Source: Allobosea sp. Tri-44 (lineage in GTDB: Bacteria; Pseudomonadota; Alphaproteobacteria; Rhizobiales; Beijerinckiaceae). Taken from it: a DNA stretch of 64,000 bases. The notes below the pieces were generated by a model. It had not been told where the DNA came from. It did no database searches and saw nothing but the letters and a program-made list of their open reading frames with translations. The DNA is taken from NCBI RefSeq assembly GCF_004123845.1, contig NZ_NBDP01000036.1, forward strand, positions 124,001 through 188,000, read 5' to 3'. The translations under genes were made by a program, and so were the position numbers. Numbering within the stretch: position 1 is the first letter of the stretch; each line of letters opens with the position of its first letter. Of the stretch, positions 9,721 to 17,957 are shown piece by piece.

Positions 9721-10244
9721 CCCCTTCCGAGATATCGCCCATCGCTTCGAGAACGGGCGGATCGGCAGCGCGATTGAGCGGTCGACGCTGCAAGGCTACG
9801 CCGCAGCCGATCAGAATGGACGGGCCGCCCCACCTTGCCTTCCGGCGCGGCAGCTGCCTGCCGGATCACAGTCGAAGTGTCCCCGCCGACCTTGCAGTTG
9901 CTCAGGCAGTTCGTTCGCCTCGACTACAAGGATAGATTTTGTAATCCTTTGAGCGACAGAGCCCGATTTCCAATTCGATCAACTGAGGATCGCGCGCAGG
10001 CATTTCCATGTCACCGAAGACAGAAGCACGACCACATAACCAGCGGAAACAAATGTCCCGTTCAGCGGTACCGAAAGCAGTAAAGGCCTCGCGCGGCTCT
10101 AACGGTATCACGCATGAAAGGCCTCAGACGATTCCAATGGGCGATTCATTCCTGAGTTCCGACTGGAATTTTAGCAGTGCTATAAAAATATTTCATCTTG
10201 GAAAGAATCGCCCTGCACCATTAACGGGGACAGGCTTCCTTCCC
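9721..10244. other. 524-bp stretch without a convincing gene; probable junction zone
   Basis: No frame here gives a recognisable protein. GC content falls from about 9925 onward. Visible features are an inverted repeat AAGGAT-N8-ATCCTT (9929-9948) and a TATAAAAATATTT-like AT-rich run near 10181 that could be the -10 region for the XRE gene. The left boundary of the Tn7-like element should lie in or before this stretch, but I could not fix it. A frame on the minus strand (about 9820-9665) gives SILIGCGVALQRR, too little to name. Confidence 0.4.
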
Positions 10245-10535
10245 ATGCCCCCAGATAGCCCAGTGCCAGGTTACGTCTGTCAGGCGGCTCGTGCCCTCCT
10301 CAATGTGTCGCAGGCTTGGCTTTGGCAGCGTGCCAAGGTCTCCCGGAAGACAATCAACGATTTCGAGAATGGGCTTGGATCGCCAAAAATTGCCTTGAAT
10401 CTTCGGCTGCGGCGGGCGTTGGAAGAGGCTGGGGCGCAGTTCGTATGTGGTGAGGACGTGGTAGGGGTCGTGGTCTATTCGTCAAAGAGCAATACTGCTC
10501 AGAGGTCGCGCTCGGACAGGCCCCGCGGGGCGTAA
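10245..10535 (+). CDS. small XRE/Cro-CI-type transcriptional regulator
   Basis: 96 aa from the ATG at 10245. The frame is open further upstream to 10008, but that part shows no domain and a different composition. The HTH spans roughly residues 10-60: GYVCQAARALLNVSQAWLWQ followed by VSRKTINDFENGLGSPK, the pattern of an XRE recognition helix. The tail VCGEDVVGVVVYS resembles short single-HTH regulators from mobile elements. It lies just upstream of two AT-rich intergenic regions with matching palindromes (10586-10602 and 14020-14038), so it may repress the cargo and tns operons. That link is an inference. Confidence 0.75.
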   Translation: MPPDSPVPGYVCQAARALLNVSQAWLWQRAKVSRKTINDFENGLGSPKIALNLRLRRALEEAGAQFVCGEDVVGVVVYSSKSNTAQRSRSDRPRGA

Positions 10536-10558
10536 ATGATTTCTGCGTTAACCATAAT

Positions 10559-10602
10559 TAGCTAAATTTGTATCATTAATTTTTTATCAATTGTATATTG
10601 AT
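10559..10602. promoter_or_regulatory. AT-rich control region with operator-like repeats, cargo operon
   Basis: This is the most AT-rich patch of the window. It holds TAGCTAAATTTGTAT (10559-10573) and the perfect palindrome ATCAAT-TGTAT-ATTGAT (10586-10602). Both have close copies upstream of tnsA: TAGCGTAATTTGTAT at 14095-14109 and ACTCAAT-TAATG-ATTGAGT at 14020-14038. Two different motifs shared between the two intergenic regions suggest common regulation of the cargo and transposition operons. Confidence 0.5.
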
Positions 10603-10786
10603 CTCGTTCGATGCGCTGTCATGGCCTCGGCGCGTCGATTGCGATCATCTGCAACGCAGTAATCATAGCTGGCAACCTTTAGGCCAACTCTCCGCAGTCC
10701 CCCAACAGCTGACTGGTTGTCCATGTTTCGCATGAAGCATGGCCCCCCGGGCGATTTGTCTTCGACGTAGCAATGGAGCCCTTTTC

Positions 10787-11014
10787 ATGGCCACCCAGAG
10801 GCGCTTCCGCTTGGCCTATCGACTATCTCCGCATACCGCGCTGGGGCGACGTCGGCGCGATGCCGGTCGAGCCAGAGCTCACCGGTTGGCAGTGCGGATA
10901 CGTACTGCAATTCCGCAACTTGGCGATGAGTATCTGACTGCCTTGTTGGATGAGGAGTTTGACGACCTCTCCTGCGAACCACGGCTCCTTGTGCAGTTAG
11001 CCAACCAACACTGA
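10787..11014 (+). CDS. possible small arginine-rich protein, unknown
   Basis: 75 aa if the ATG at 10787 is used; GGAG lies 6-9 nt upstream. The first half is arginine-rich (QRRFRLAYRL, then GRRRRDAGRARAHRL) and the end is acidic (GDEYLTALLDEEFDDL). No domain was recognised. It lies in the 586-bp gap between the XRE gene and the AAA protease gene and in the same direction. A long minus-strand open frame overlaps it, so it could be a chance ORF. Confidence 0.3.
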   Translation: MATQRRFRLAYRLSPHTALGRRRRDAGRARAHRLAVRIRTAIPQLGDEYLTALLDEEFDDLSCEPRLLVQLANQH

Positions 11015-11121
11015 GGGATCGGGCGCCCACCGCAGCGGCTCTGCGGCGGCGGCGTGCCGAACCCGCTCGGCGAATTGCATCCAAACAATCTTCGACCGGC
11101 TGACGCCCCAAGGGAGTCATC

Positions 11122-13236
11122 ATGCAGCGTAGAAAATCCCTCTCGGGAGCAATCAAGCGCACTCCAGCTCGTTCTGATCTGCTGGCGCGCGCTTACCTCG
11201 AAATCCTCGCCCGGGAGGCGGGAGCGAGGAGCAAGGCAATGCTTCGCGGTGAATATTCCGATGCGGCTTTGGAGCGCCTGATCGACGACCTCGAGGACGA
11301 CGCCCGCGATTTCGCCATCTCGCCTCTCCGGCCAGATCTGGCGGCCGTCGCGATCTTGATGGCGCGGGCGATTGAAGGGGAGCCTGGATTGGCACGCTGC
11401 ATTCGCCGTGACGCTCCAGTCGTGGTCGTGACCACCCATAGTCCCAGTCTCGTCGAGATGGCCAAGGAGGTCGCGCAGCTGTGCGTGCTTCCCTCGAACT
11501 CGCGAGTTTTGGAGATTGATTCGACGGCGTCGGTTGGGCCTCAGACGCGCGGGATTCTGGTGGTGCGTGACGGCACTGCGAAAGCCGATCGCCGGGATAA
11601 AGGCAATCGCGAGGTCGCCGCGGCGCTTCAGCATCGCATTCCCATTATGGGCATCGCGCCGGACCCTTTGCGGCACCTGCCTCAAGCGCTGACAAGGACG
11701 GCAGAGTTCAGACTTGCCCTGCCATCGCTCGATCAGGCTGCCATCGCTCTGGTGGTCGAGGCAGTGTCGGGATTTGCACCAACGCGTGCGATAGATCCCG
11801 ACCTACTGCGCCTTATCGACATCGACGATCTTCCTTTGGCTTTCCGGTTTGGTCGTCGTGGTGACGACTGCCTCTCCGCCATCGAGGACGTCGTGAGAAA
11901 GAGGGGTGAATACCTCTTCGAGGGCCCGTCGCTGGCAGAGCTTGCAGGCTACGGCGCTGCGAAGGAATGGGGGCTCCAACTGGCCGATGACTTGACGGAG
12001 TTCAAAGCCGGCCGCCTCAGCTGGGCTGACGTCGATCACAAGGGGCTCTTGCTTTCGGGCCCTCCGGGAACGGGCAAGACGCAGTTCGCTCGTGCCCTCG
12101 CAAAGACTGCTCAGGTTCCGCTGGTATCGACTTCAGTCGCGGAATGGAATTCGGCCTCGTACCTTTCCGGCACACTCCAGGCCATCCGTGACGCCTTCTC
12201 GCGAGCCCGTCGTCAGGCGCCGTGTATTCTCTTCATCGATGAGATGGACGGGATCTCGGACCGATCGAAGATCCGCGGCGACTACATCGAGTACTGGACG
12301 CAGATCGTGAACCTGTTGCTGGAGCAACTCGCCGGCATAGAGGAGCGAGCTGGCGTCGTCGTGATTGCCGCGACCAACCATTCCGACCGTATCGACCCCG
12401 CGGTAAAGCGAGCTGGTCGGCTCGATCGAGAGATCCAGATCGAAAAGCCTGATACGCGTGCACTTGCGGAGATATTCCGGTTTCACCTAGGCCCCGAGCT
12501 GTTGAAGGAGGCTGACCTCATTCCTGTGTCGCTGGCATCGCGCGGAGCTACCGGCGCGGATGTCGAGGCTATGGTTCGCCGTGCGAAGGGGGCTGCGAGG
12601 CGGGGCCGTCGCGCGCTCACGTTGGAGGATCTGGTCGCTGCCAGAGACGGGGACATCCCCGCTCTTCCTCCAGACTCTCGGTGGCGCATCGCGATCCACG
12701 AGGCTGGCCATGCTTTGGCCGCTCGCGAACTTCAGGCCGGAAAAGTGGGTGGGATCTCGATCCACCCGGCCGGTGGATTCGTCGAGTTCGAGAGCGATCT
12801 TTCCGGATCGGCGACGTACGACCGTCTCCAGCGGGAGATTGCCGTGCTGTTGGCCGGGCGGGCCGCGGAGCAGTTGATTCTCGGTGATGCCGGCGCCGGG
12901 GCTGGGATGAGCCGCGACTCTGACATCGGTCGTGCGACCGGCCTCGCGCTGCTGATCGAAACGCAGTGCGGCCTCGGGCACTCCGGGGGAGCGTATCTGG
13001 GTGACGTCAAGGACCTGGTTTACGCCCCGTCGGTGCACCTCGCGGTCAACTTGCAGCTGAAGGAGGCTGAGGCACGAGCGGCCGAGGCCTTGGCGCCCAA
13101 TCGGGAAACTCTATTGGCGTTAGCCCAGGCGCTCGACCGGCAGGGCTATCTCTCAGCAGCGGAGGTCGAAGCGCTCCTCCGCGGCAGGCACGAGCCTGAA
13201 GCAATCAATTCGTCAGAATTTGCGAGGTCCGCATGA
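11122..13236 (+). CDS. soluble FtsH-like AAA+ ATPase with M41 zinc metalloprotease domain (transposon cargo)
   Basis: 704 aa with GGGAG upstream of the ATG. Residues 1-290 are a domain I do not recognise and contain no membrane segment, unlike FtsH with its two N-terminal helices. The AAA+ module follows: Walker A GPPGTGKT at 313-320, Walker B LFIDEMDG near 370, ATNHSDRIDPAVKRAGRLDR as sensor and arginine-finger region. The protease domain has the zinc motif HEAGH at 526-530 and an acidic DSDIGRAT segment (about 599-605) where FtsH carries its third ligand. An energy-dependent cytoplasmic protease is expected; its substrates are unknown. It overlaps the next gene by ATGA. The location inside a Tn7-like element makes a role in defence or element maintenance possible. 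Confidence 0.85.
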   Translation: MQRRKSLSGAIKRTPARSDLLARAYLEILAREAGARSKAMLRGEYSDAALERLIDDLEDDARDFAISPLRPDLAAVAILMARAIEGEPGLARCIRRDAPVVVVTTHSPSLVEMAKEVAQLCVLPSNSRVLEIDSTASVGPQTRGILVVRDGTAKADRRDKGNREVAAALQHRIPIMGIAPDPLRHLPQALTRTAEFRLALPSLDQAAIALVVEAVSGFAPTRAIDPDLLRLIDIDDLPLAFRFGRRGDDCLSAIEDVVRKRGEYLFEGPSLAELAGYGAAKEWGLQLADDLTEFKAGRLSWADVDHKGLLLSGPPGTGKTQFARALAKTAQVPLVSTSVAEWNSASYLSGTLQAIRDAFSRARRQAPCILFIDEMDGISDRSKIRGDYIEYWTQIVNLLLEQLAGIEERAGVVVIAATNHSDRIDPAVKRAGRLDREIQIEKPDTRALAEIFRFHLGPELLKEADLIPVSLASRGATGADVEAMVRRAKGAARRGRRALTLEDLVAARDGDIPALPPDSRWRIAIHEAGHALAARELQAGKVGGISIHPAGGFVEFESDLSGSATYDRLQREIAVLLAGRAAEQLILGDAGAGAGMSRDSDIGRATGLALLIETQCGLGHSGGAYLGDVKDLVYAPSVHLAVNLQLKEAEARAAEALAPNRETLLALAQALDRQGYLSAAEVEALLRGRHEPEAINSSEFARSA

Positions 13237-13451
13237 CGCATCTCGACCAAGTTCCCCATCATGACCGACAGCCCGCGTCGGTGCCCGAAGTCGAGGCGCT
13301 TCTACTGAAGGCCACCCACGATCTTGCTGCGACGCTTGGTGTGGAGCCTCAACAGGCTCTCCGCGCCCTCGCGACGGTGGTTCAACGGCGCGCAGACTTC
13401 GAGCGGCTCCGGGGGGCGGCCAACGCAATCTCAGCTCGTCTCGCGCGCTAG
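13233..13451 (+). CDS. small helical protein of unknown function, coupled to AAA/M41 protease
   Basis: 72 aa. The ATG (13233-13235) overlaps the stop of the protease gene, so translation is probably coupled. The protein looks wholly helical: VEALLLKATHDLAATLGVEP then LRALATVVQRRADFERLRGA. Coupling suggests an adaptor or regulator of the protease, but no family was recognised and this is an inference from position only. Confidence 0.65.
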   Translation: MTHLDQVPHHDRQPASVPEVEALLLKATHDLAATLGVEPQQALRALATVVQRRADFERLRGAANAISARLAR

Positions 13452-13546
13452 CGCCCTTCGAATTTCCTCTCCTGAGAAAATGCTGCGCCTCCTCAACACA
13501 GGAGGCCATCGCGGCTGCTGGCCTAGCGACACCGGAGGATCGGCTC

Positions 13547-13885
13547 GTGCGTGAACTGGTAGAAAAAATCACAGCGGCGTCTGCAGACCTACGGCGACTA
13601 GAAAAAGGCTGGCTTCCCTCGGGAGCGGATCTCAGCAGCGCGGTAACCCTCGAGGGCTGGGTGATCGGCGTCGATCCACAAACCAATCAGACGGTCTTCT
13701 GGGGGCGATCGATCGGGCACCCCATCCTTGGCGATCGGTTGATCATGACCAGTCCCGTGCTGTGGGTTAGCAAGGACCGGACGATCGCGCGCACACTGAG
13801 CCGTTGGTATCGCTTGGGAAAGCCAGCGGAGCTCGCGCTCCATCCGTGCGGCTCTGATCCGGACGATCAAGAGCCAGTTGGCTGA
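13547..13885 (+). CDS. small conserved-looking protein, unknown function (DUF6634-like)
   Basis: 112 aa from a GTG preceded by a good CGGAGG site. A helical N-terminus (residues 1-25) is followed by LEGWVIGVDPQTNQTVFWG, then GHPILGDRLIMTSPVLWVS and TIARTLSRWYRLG. From memory the second half resembles a family of small rhizobial proteins annotated DUF6634, but this was not checked. It lies 95 nt after the 72-aa gene and completes the cargo operon. No catalytic motif is evident. Confidence 0.6.
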   Translation: MRELVEKITAASADLRRLEKGWLPSGADLSSAVTLEGWVIGVDPQTNQTVFWGRSIGHPILGDRLIMTSPVLWVSKDRTIARTLSRWYRLGKPAELALHPCGSDPDDQEPVG

Positions 13886-14019
13886 GCCGCGGTGCCGGTC
13901 CGGGAGGCAGAGTTCCGTCGCCGCATGATCGGAAGCTCCAAGCCATGCGCCAACTTCCGGATTGAAGGATTGCTTTAAGGATACGCGATCAAGTCCAGAT
14001 AGTGGTGCTTGGAGCGTTC

Positions 14020-14140
14020 ACTCAATTAATGATTGAGTCAGAATCGCTGTCGTACGCCTGTATGCACAAGAGCGGCGAGCGAGCGCACATTACCTAGCGT
14101 AATTTGTATTGTATCGTGCCTCTTAGAACAAAACGTTCTA
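14020..14140. promoter_or_regulatory. tnsA upstream control region with two palindromes
   Basis: The 350-bp gap before tnsA is AT-rich from about 13970. It has two perfect palindromes with the same 5-nt spacer: ACTCAAT-N5-ATTGAGT (14020-14038) and TAGAAC-N5-GTTCTA (14124-14140). Between them lies TAGCGTAATTTGTAT (14095-14109), which repeats a motif ahead of the cargo operon. These look like operators for the tns operon. Such regions in Tn7-like elements often also hold transposase sites, but I found no 21-22 bp array here. Confidence 0.5.
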
Positions 14141-14235
14141 GGAATAATCTGCAATTTCTCAATTGCGGCCACCAGAAATCTGCACGCGATCAGCGTGAAT
14201 CAGATCGAAAACTTATGGGTTTTCGGGGGGTAGAC

Positions 14236-14946
14236 ATGGAAGTACTAACAAGAGCGACGGCTGTCGACCCGTCGAAAGCAAGTCGGAACGTCGTCACCGG
14301 CTCGCGTGACAACTTCACGGGCTATTTTCCGTCACGGAAGAACGGGCGGCTGATCCAGTACGAGAGCCTGCTTGAGCAACGGATGATCCGGCTCATGGAG
14401 GCGGACAAGCATATCGTCGAATACACCGACCAGCCGAAGGCCAAGGAATGGCGTGACGGTTCCTACCGCACGCGGTGTTCCACCTTCGACTTCGAGTACA
14501 TTGCCGACGACGGGACGGTCACGATCGTCGAGGTGAAACCGTGGTCGCGTGTCCAGAAGAAGGGCTTACTTGAAGAGTTTGCGTTCGCGCGCTTCGAGCT
14601 CGGGAAGCAGGGCTACAATTTCGAGCTTTGGACCGACCGGGAACTCAATGCCGGCGTCCGGCTGGCGAATGCTGAGATTCTGTCGTCTTCCGACACCGCA
14701 TTCTCTTCCGACGAGCTCCTGATCCGTCTTCGGAATGCGATCTTCCACTTCGGTGACCGGGCGACGGTCGCTCAGCTGCGATACGCGCTGGATGGGGAAG
14801 CCCGAACCAACTTCGCGTGGTGGGGCATCGCCCGGCTTATCGCGCGCGGCGAATTCATCCTGTGCACGCCCGACGCGCCCCTCGACGACAACGCCATCGT
14901 TTCCGCCTTCCGCGCAAGCGACTCCCCGAAAGGAGCTGCCGGATGA
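14236..14946 (+). CDS. tnsA: Tn7-like transposon endonuclease TnsA
   Basis: 236 aa from the ATG at 14236, preceded by a GGGGGG tract; an in-frame ATG also exists at 14215. The first half is the TnsA endonuclease fold: E43 in QYESLLEQR, D85 in STFDFEYIADDG, and E99-V-K101 in TIVEVKPWS, the restriction-enzyme-like catalytic set. The C-terminal half is the helical TnsA domain. TnsA cuts the 5' ends of the element so that it moves by cut-and-paste rather than by replication. The stop overlaps the tnsB ATG. First gene of the tnsA-tnsB-tnsC-tniQ-tniQ operon. Confidence 0.88.
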   Translation: MEVLTRATAVDPSKASRNVVTGSRDNFTGYFPSRKNGRLIQYESLLEQRMIRLMEADKHIVEYTDQPKAKEWRDGSYRTRCSTFDFEYIADDGTVTIVEVKPWSRVQKKGLLEEFAFARFELGKQGYNFELWTDRELNAGVRLANAEILSSSDTAFSSDELLIRLRNAIFHFGDRATVAQLRYALDGEARTNFAWWGIARLIARGEFILCTPDAPLDDNAIVSAFRASDSPKGAAG

Positions 14947-17309
14947 ATGCGCCCTCTTTCAACCTCCACACCGGTGACGCCATTCGCGTTGGCGCTGACT
15001 GGTGGGAAGTCCTGCACCGATCCCGCAACGAGGTCGCTCTCCGTCTCAGCGGGACGTTCACGACGCGCACCCTTTCCAACGGCGAGCTCGTCGACGCCTA
15101 CTTCAAGCACGAGATTGAGATCCTCCGGAAAGCCCTGGGAGCCGGACTCCCCAAGGGCATCGATGAGATGATCGCCCGCACCTTCGAGACCATCCCTCGC
15201 CAGTGGCAGGAGGAGGCGCTTCGGCGGCTGGACTTCGTCGAGATCACCCATCGGCTATTCAAGCGGTTCCGCGGAAAGCCCGGTTGGGCCATGCGCCCGG
15301 GAAAAGGTGAAGGCTACGAGAAGGCGGCACTTGTTGCTGCCCACATGCGGCAGAAGCGGCAGGCTGATCGTCTTGGTATCCGTCGCTCGGAGGTCGGGAA
15401 GGAGACGGTGGGCGCGTCGACCCTCCGAGCCTGGTACACACGTTGGCGCAAGGCTGGCTACGCCCTGGGAGCCCTTGTGCCACTGCACGAGAAGAAGGGC
15501 GTCAGCACTCCGCGGATGGATGAGATCGTCGTGCGGATCATCGCCGACGTCGTGCGCAGCCGCTACATGACCCTGGAGCGTCTTCCGCTACGCATGGTCT
15601 ATCAGCTGATCTGCGCGGAACTGATCAAGAAGAACAACGAGCTCAAGCAAGCCGATCCATCCTTCGAGGTCCTGCCGCGGCCCAGCGAAATGGCAGTCCG
15701 GCGCTGGATCAAGGAGTATCTCACGCCGTACGAAATCACGCTCGCTCGTGAGGGCAAGCGCGTTGCCGACCACCGCTTCAAGCTCGCGAAGCCAGGCCCG
15801 ACCGCGATCCGGCCGCTCGAAGTGGTCGAAATCGACTCGACGCTTATCGATGTCCTGGTGATTTCACCGGGCGAGGCCAACCGGAACGCTCCGCTCAAAG
15901 AGCGCCGGACCGAGCGGGTGTGGCTCACCCTCGGCATTTGCCGCGCCACCCGCATGATTTTCGGTTGGGCATTCTCCCGCGACAAGCCGGATTGGTCTGC
16001 GATCATGGACCTGCTCCGGATGGGTGTGCAGCCCAAGGACCTGGAGGGCGCGGATCTCAAGACCGATTGGCCGGTCCTCGGCGTGCCAGAAGTTCTGGTC
16101 CTAGATAACGCCAAAGAGTTCCACTCGCATTCTATGCGTGCTGCCGCCGGGCAGTTGCTGATGGAGCTGCGATATACGCCCCGGCGCAAGCCTTGGCTGA
16201 AGGGCCGGGTCGAGCGGTTTTTCCGCGAGGTCAGCTCCGATTTCGTCGTCCCGATGCCGGGCCGCACGTTCAACAACGTCGTGAAAAAGGGCGACTACGA
16301 TTCCAAGGGGCTGGCGATCATGTCCCAGGAGAAGCTCGAAGAGCTCTTCAAGATCTGGGTCGTGGACATCTATCACAACCGTCCGCATGCGGGATTGCTC
16401 GGAAAAACGCCGCTCCAGGCGTGGGAAGACCTGTCGGGCTTCGGGGTGCGTGTCCCGCCGAAGGCATCGGACCTCGATTCTCTGATCGGGCTCGTCGTCC
16501 CAAGGACAATCCAGCGGCGCGGCATCGAGTTCATGGGGCTGATCTACAGCTCGCCGGACCTCATCCAGCTGAAGCGCCGCGGCGGACATCTCGGTCGGCA
16601 GTACCTGGTCAAAATCGATCCTCTCGATCTGACCGTGATCCTGGTGCTGAATGAGACGGGCAAGGAGTGGGTGCCGATCCCCTGCGTCAAGGCCGCCGAG
16701 GTCCAGCACATCAACCTGGCAGTCTGGAAGGAAGTCGTTGCGATCGCTCGCGCGAAAACAGCAGCCGGCCAGCGCGTCGCCTGGGAAACTCTGCACGAGA
16801 CCCGAGTTCGTATCGAAGAAGAGCTCACTGCCTTGGCAGGCACGATGTCCGCCGAGGACCGCCAGCGTCACAAGCTTCTCCGCCGGCAGTCGAAGAAGGA
16901 CTACGAAGCGATCCTTGCAGACGTCGAGACCGTGAACTTCTCGGTCGCCGTTGTGCCCGGCGCCCCCGTGCAATTTGACGATATTCCGGAGGACCTCGAG
17001 GTCATCGAGATGGTCCCCCTGAAGCCGGTCAGCGAGGCCGGGGGCGTCCCGCTGGAGGAGCGCGATCCCGAGGCTCATCGCGAGGAGACGCTGCGGGAGA
17101 CCACGGCGATTAGCGAGGACATCAAACGCCGCGAGCGCGAAATGCGCGAAGCGGTGGCGTTGACCGAAGAGCATCTCAACTCGGCTGGGAAGCTGCCGCC
17201 TCCTGCAGCGGCGCTGATTGGAAAGCCTGCAGACAGGGCTGCGCCGCTCCATCCCGTGGTGGCGGACTACGACGATGTCTCAAATTTCATGATGTCGGAA
17301 GACGATTGA
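14943..17309 (+). CDS. tnsB: Tn7-like transposase TnsB (DDE, rve integrase fold)
   Basis: 788 aa from the ATG overlapping tnsA. The catalytic triad is visible: D298 in VVEIDSTLIDV, D388 in EVLVLDNAKEFHS and E424 in GRVERFFREVS. There are 35 residues between the last two, the canonical DD(35)E arrangement. Upstream residues (about 60-270) form helical DNA-binding domains. The Mu-type C-terminal beta-barrel follows near 530-640, and an acidic helical tail of about 100 residues would contact TnsC. TnsB binds the element ends and carries out 3' cleavage and strand transfer. Length is slightly above Tn7 TnsB. An open frame extends upstream to 14817 inside tnsA and was excluded. Confidence 0.92.
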   Translation: MNAPSFNLHTGDAIRVGADWWEVLHRSRNEVALRLSGTFTTRTLSNGELVDAYFKHEIEILRKALGAGLPKGIDEMIARTFETIPRQWQEEALRRLDFVEITHRLFKRFRGKPGWAMRPGKGEGYEKAALVAAHMRQKRQADRLGIRRSEVGKETVGASTLRAWYTRWRKAGYALGALVPLHEKKGVSTPRMDEIVVRIIADVVRSRYMTLERLPLRMVYQLICAELIKKNNELKQADPSFEVLPRPSEMAVRRWIKEYLTPYEITLAREGKRVADHRFKLAKPGPTAIRPLEVVEIDSTLIDVLVISPGEANRNAPLKERRTERVWLTLGICRATRMIFGWAFSRDKPDWSAIMDLLRMGVQPKDLEGADLKTDWPVLGVPEVLVLDNAKEFHSHSMRAAAGQLLMELRYTPRRKPWLKGRVERFFREVSSDFVVPMPGRTFNNVVKKGDYDSKGLAIMSQEKLEELFKIWVVDIYHNRPHAGLLGKTPLQAWEDLSGFGVRVPPKASDLDSLIGLVVPRTIQRRGIEFMGLIYSSPDLIQLKRRGGHLGRQYLVKIDPLDLTVILVLNETGKEWVPIPCVKAAEVQHINLAVWKEVVAIARAKTAAGQRVAWETLHETRVRIEEELTALAGTMSAEDRQRHKLLRRQSKKDYEAILADVETVNFSVAVVPGAPVQFDDIPEDLEVIEMVPLKPVSEAGGVPLEERDPEAHREETLRETTAISEDIKRREREMREAVALTEEHLNSAGKLPPPAAALIGKPADRAAPLHPVVADYDDVSNFMMSEDD

Positions 17310-17321
17310 GGGGGATTCCAG

Positions 17322-17957
17322 ATGAACGTGGCTGTCAAAATCAACCCGGACGATGCTTATTCCAAGGCTCCGGATTTCGAGGAGCGAGCCAAGAAGGGCG
17401 GTCGTCACGCTCAGATCGCAGCGCTGGTCAGGGGTAGGCACGAGTCGAGCCCTCGCGAACGAGCCACCGAGTGGTTTCGCCGTATGCGCATGATCGAAGT
17501 TCCAACCGGGACTTGGGCCCAAGCGCGTGATTGTTTCGATCAGATCATCGCGGGGCTCGGCGAGGAAGATGAGGGCAAGGCATTCGCAGTCGACGGCCCC
17601 ACCGGAGCTGGCAAGACTCACATCTTGAGGCGCCTTAGCCGGCATAAGAGTCTTGAACAGATCGAGACCGAAGATGGCCCGCTGAGACCCCTGCTGAAGG
17701 TGGAAATCCCTGCGGCCTGCGATCTGCGAAAGCTGGGCGTGCGCATGCTTCGTCGCATGGGTGTTGGAGTGGCACTGGCCGAAGACGCCGGTGAAGGCGA
17801 CGCCGTAATCACGAAAGGGCTCCGCCTCGACCCCGAAGATGTTTGGGACGTCGTCCGGTCGCAGATCATGGCGCAGGGCGTCGTGGTCGTGATCATAGAT
17901 GAGATCAATAACGTGTTCTCAAACCCAAGAGTCATGAGCGGCTCCAGATCGCCATGA
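17322..17957 (+). CDS. tnsC: TnsC/TniB-type AAA+ regulator, N-terminal part (split gene)
   Basis: 211 aa as translated in frame. It has Walker A GPTGAGKT (residues 92-99) and Walker B VVVVIIDEINN (D193, E194), then runs out after a short aberrant tail to a TGA at 17955-17957. The sensor-1 strand and the rest of the ATPase are encoded in the -1 frame directly after (to 18457). The join is clean: slipping at A_AAC_CCA (17921-17927) would give NVFSNPKSHERLQIAMKFKE and a 378-aa product, a normal TniB/TnsC size. TnsC links target selection by TniQ to activation of TnsA/TnsB. It follows tnsB by 12 nt with a GGGGG ribosome-binding tract. Confidence 0.82.
   Translation: MNVAVKINPDDAYSKAPDFEERAKKGGRHAQIAALVRGRHESSPRERATEWFRRMRMIEVPTGTWAQARDCFDQIIAGLGEEDEGKAFAVDGPTGAGKTHILRRLSRHKSLEQIETEDGPLRPLLKVEIPAACDLRKLGVRMLRRMGVGVALAEDAGEGDAVITKGLRLDPEDVWDVVRSQIMAQGVVVVIIDEINNVFSNPRVMSGSRSP
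17921..17927 (+). promoter_or_regulatory. possible programmed -1 frameshift site in tnsC
   Basis: The heptamer A_AAC_CCA fits the X_XXY_YYZ slippery form exactly in the reading frame of the N-terminal tnsC part, and the -1 shift lands in the frame that encodes the rest of the ATPase. Y is C here, which slips less well than A or T in known cases, and I see no strong downstream stem-loop. A simple mutation, an assembly error, or reinitiation at the ATGA overlap (17954-17957) are alternatives. Confidence 0.4.

Noticed and set aside
9721-9850. Minus-strand peptide SILIGCGVALQRR suggesting a thiolase-like fragment
   Set aside because: The match is too short and is followed by a stop codon and unrelated sequence.
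9878-9926. Possible left end of the Tn7-like element (TGTCCCCGCC, then CTCAGG at the same offset as in the right end and CGACTA 23 bp later)
   Set aside because: The 5 bp before it (CGAAG) do not match the AGCGG on the other side, and no third repeat follows.
10663-10707. CTTTAGG ... CCCCCAACA resembling a second transposon end
   Set aside because: Orientation would close an element to the left of it, and no 21-22 bp repeats accompany it.
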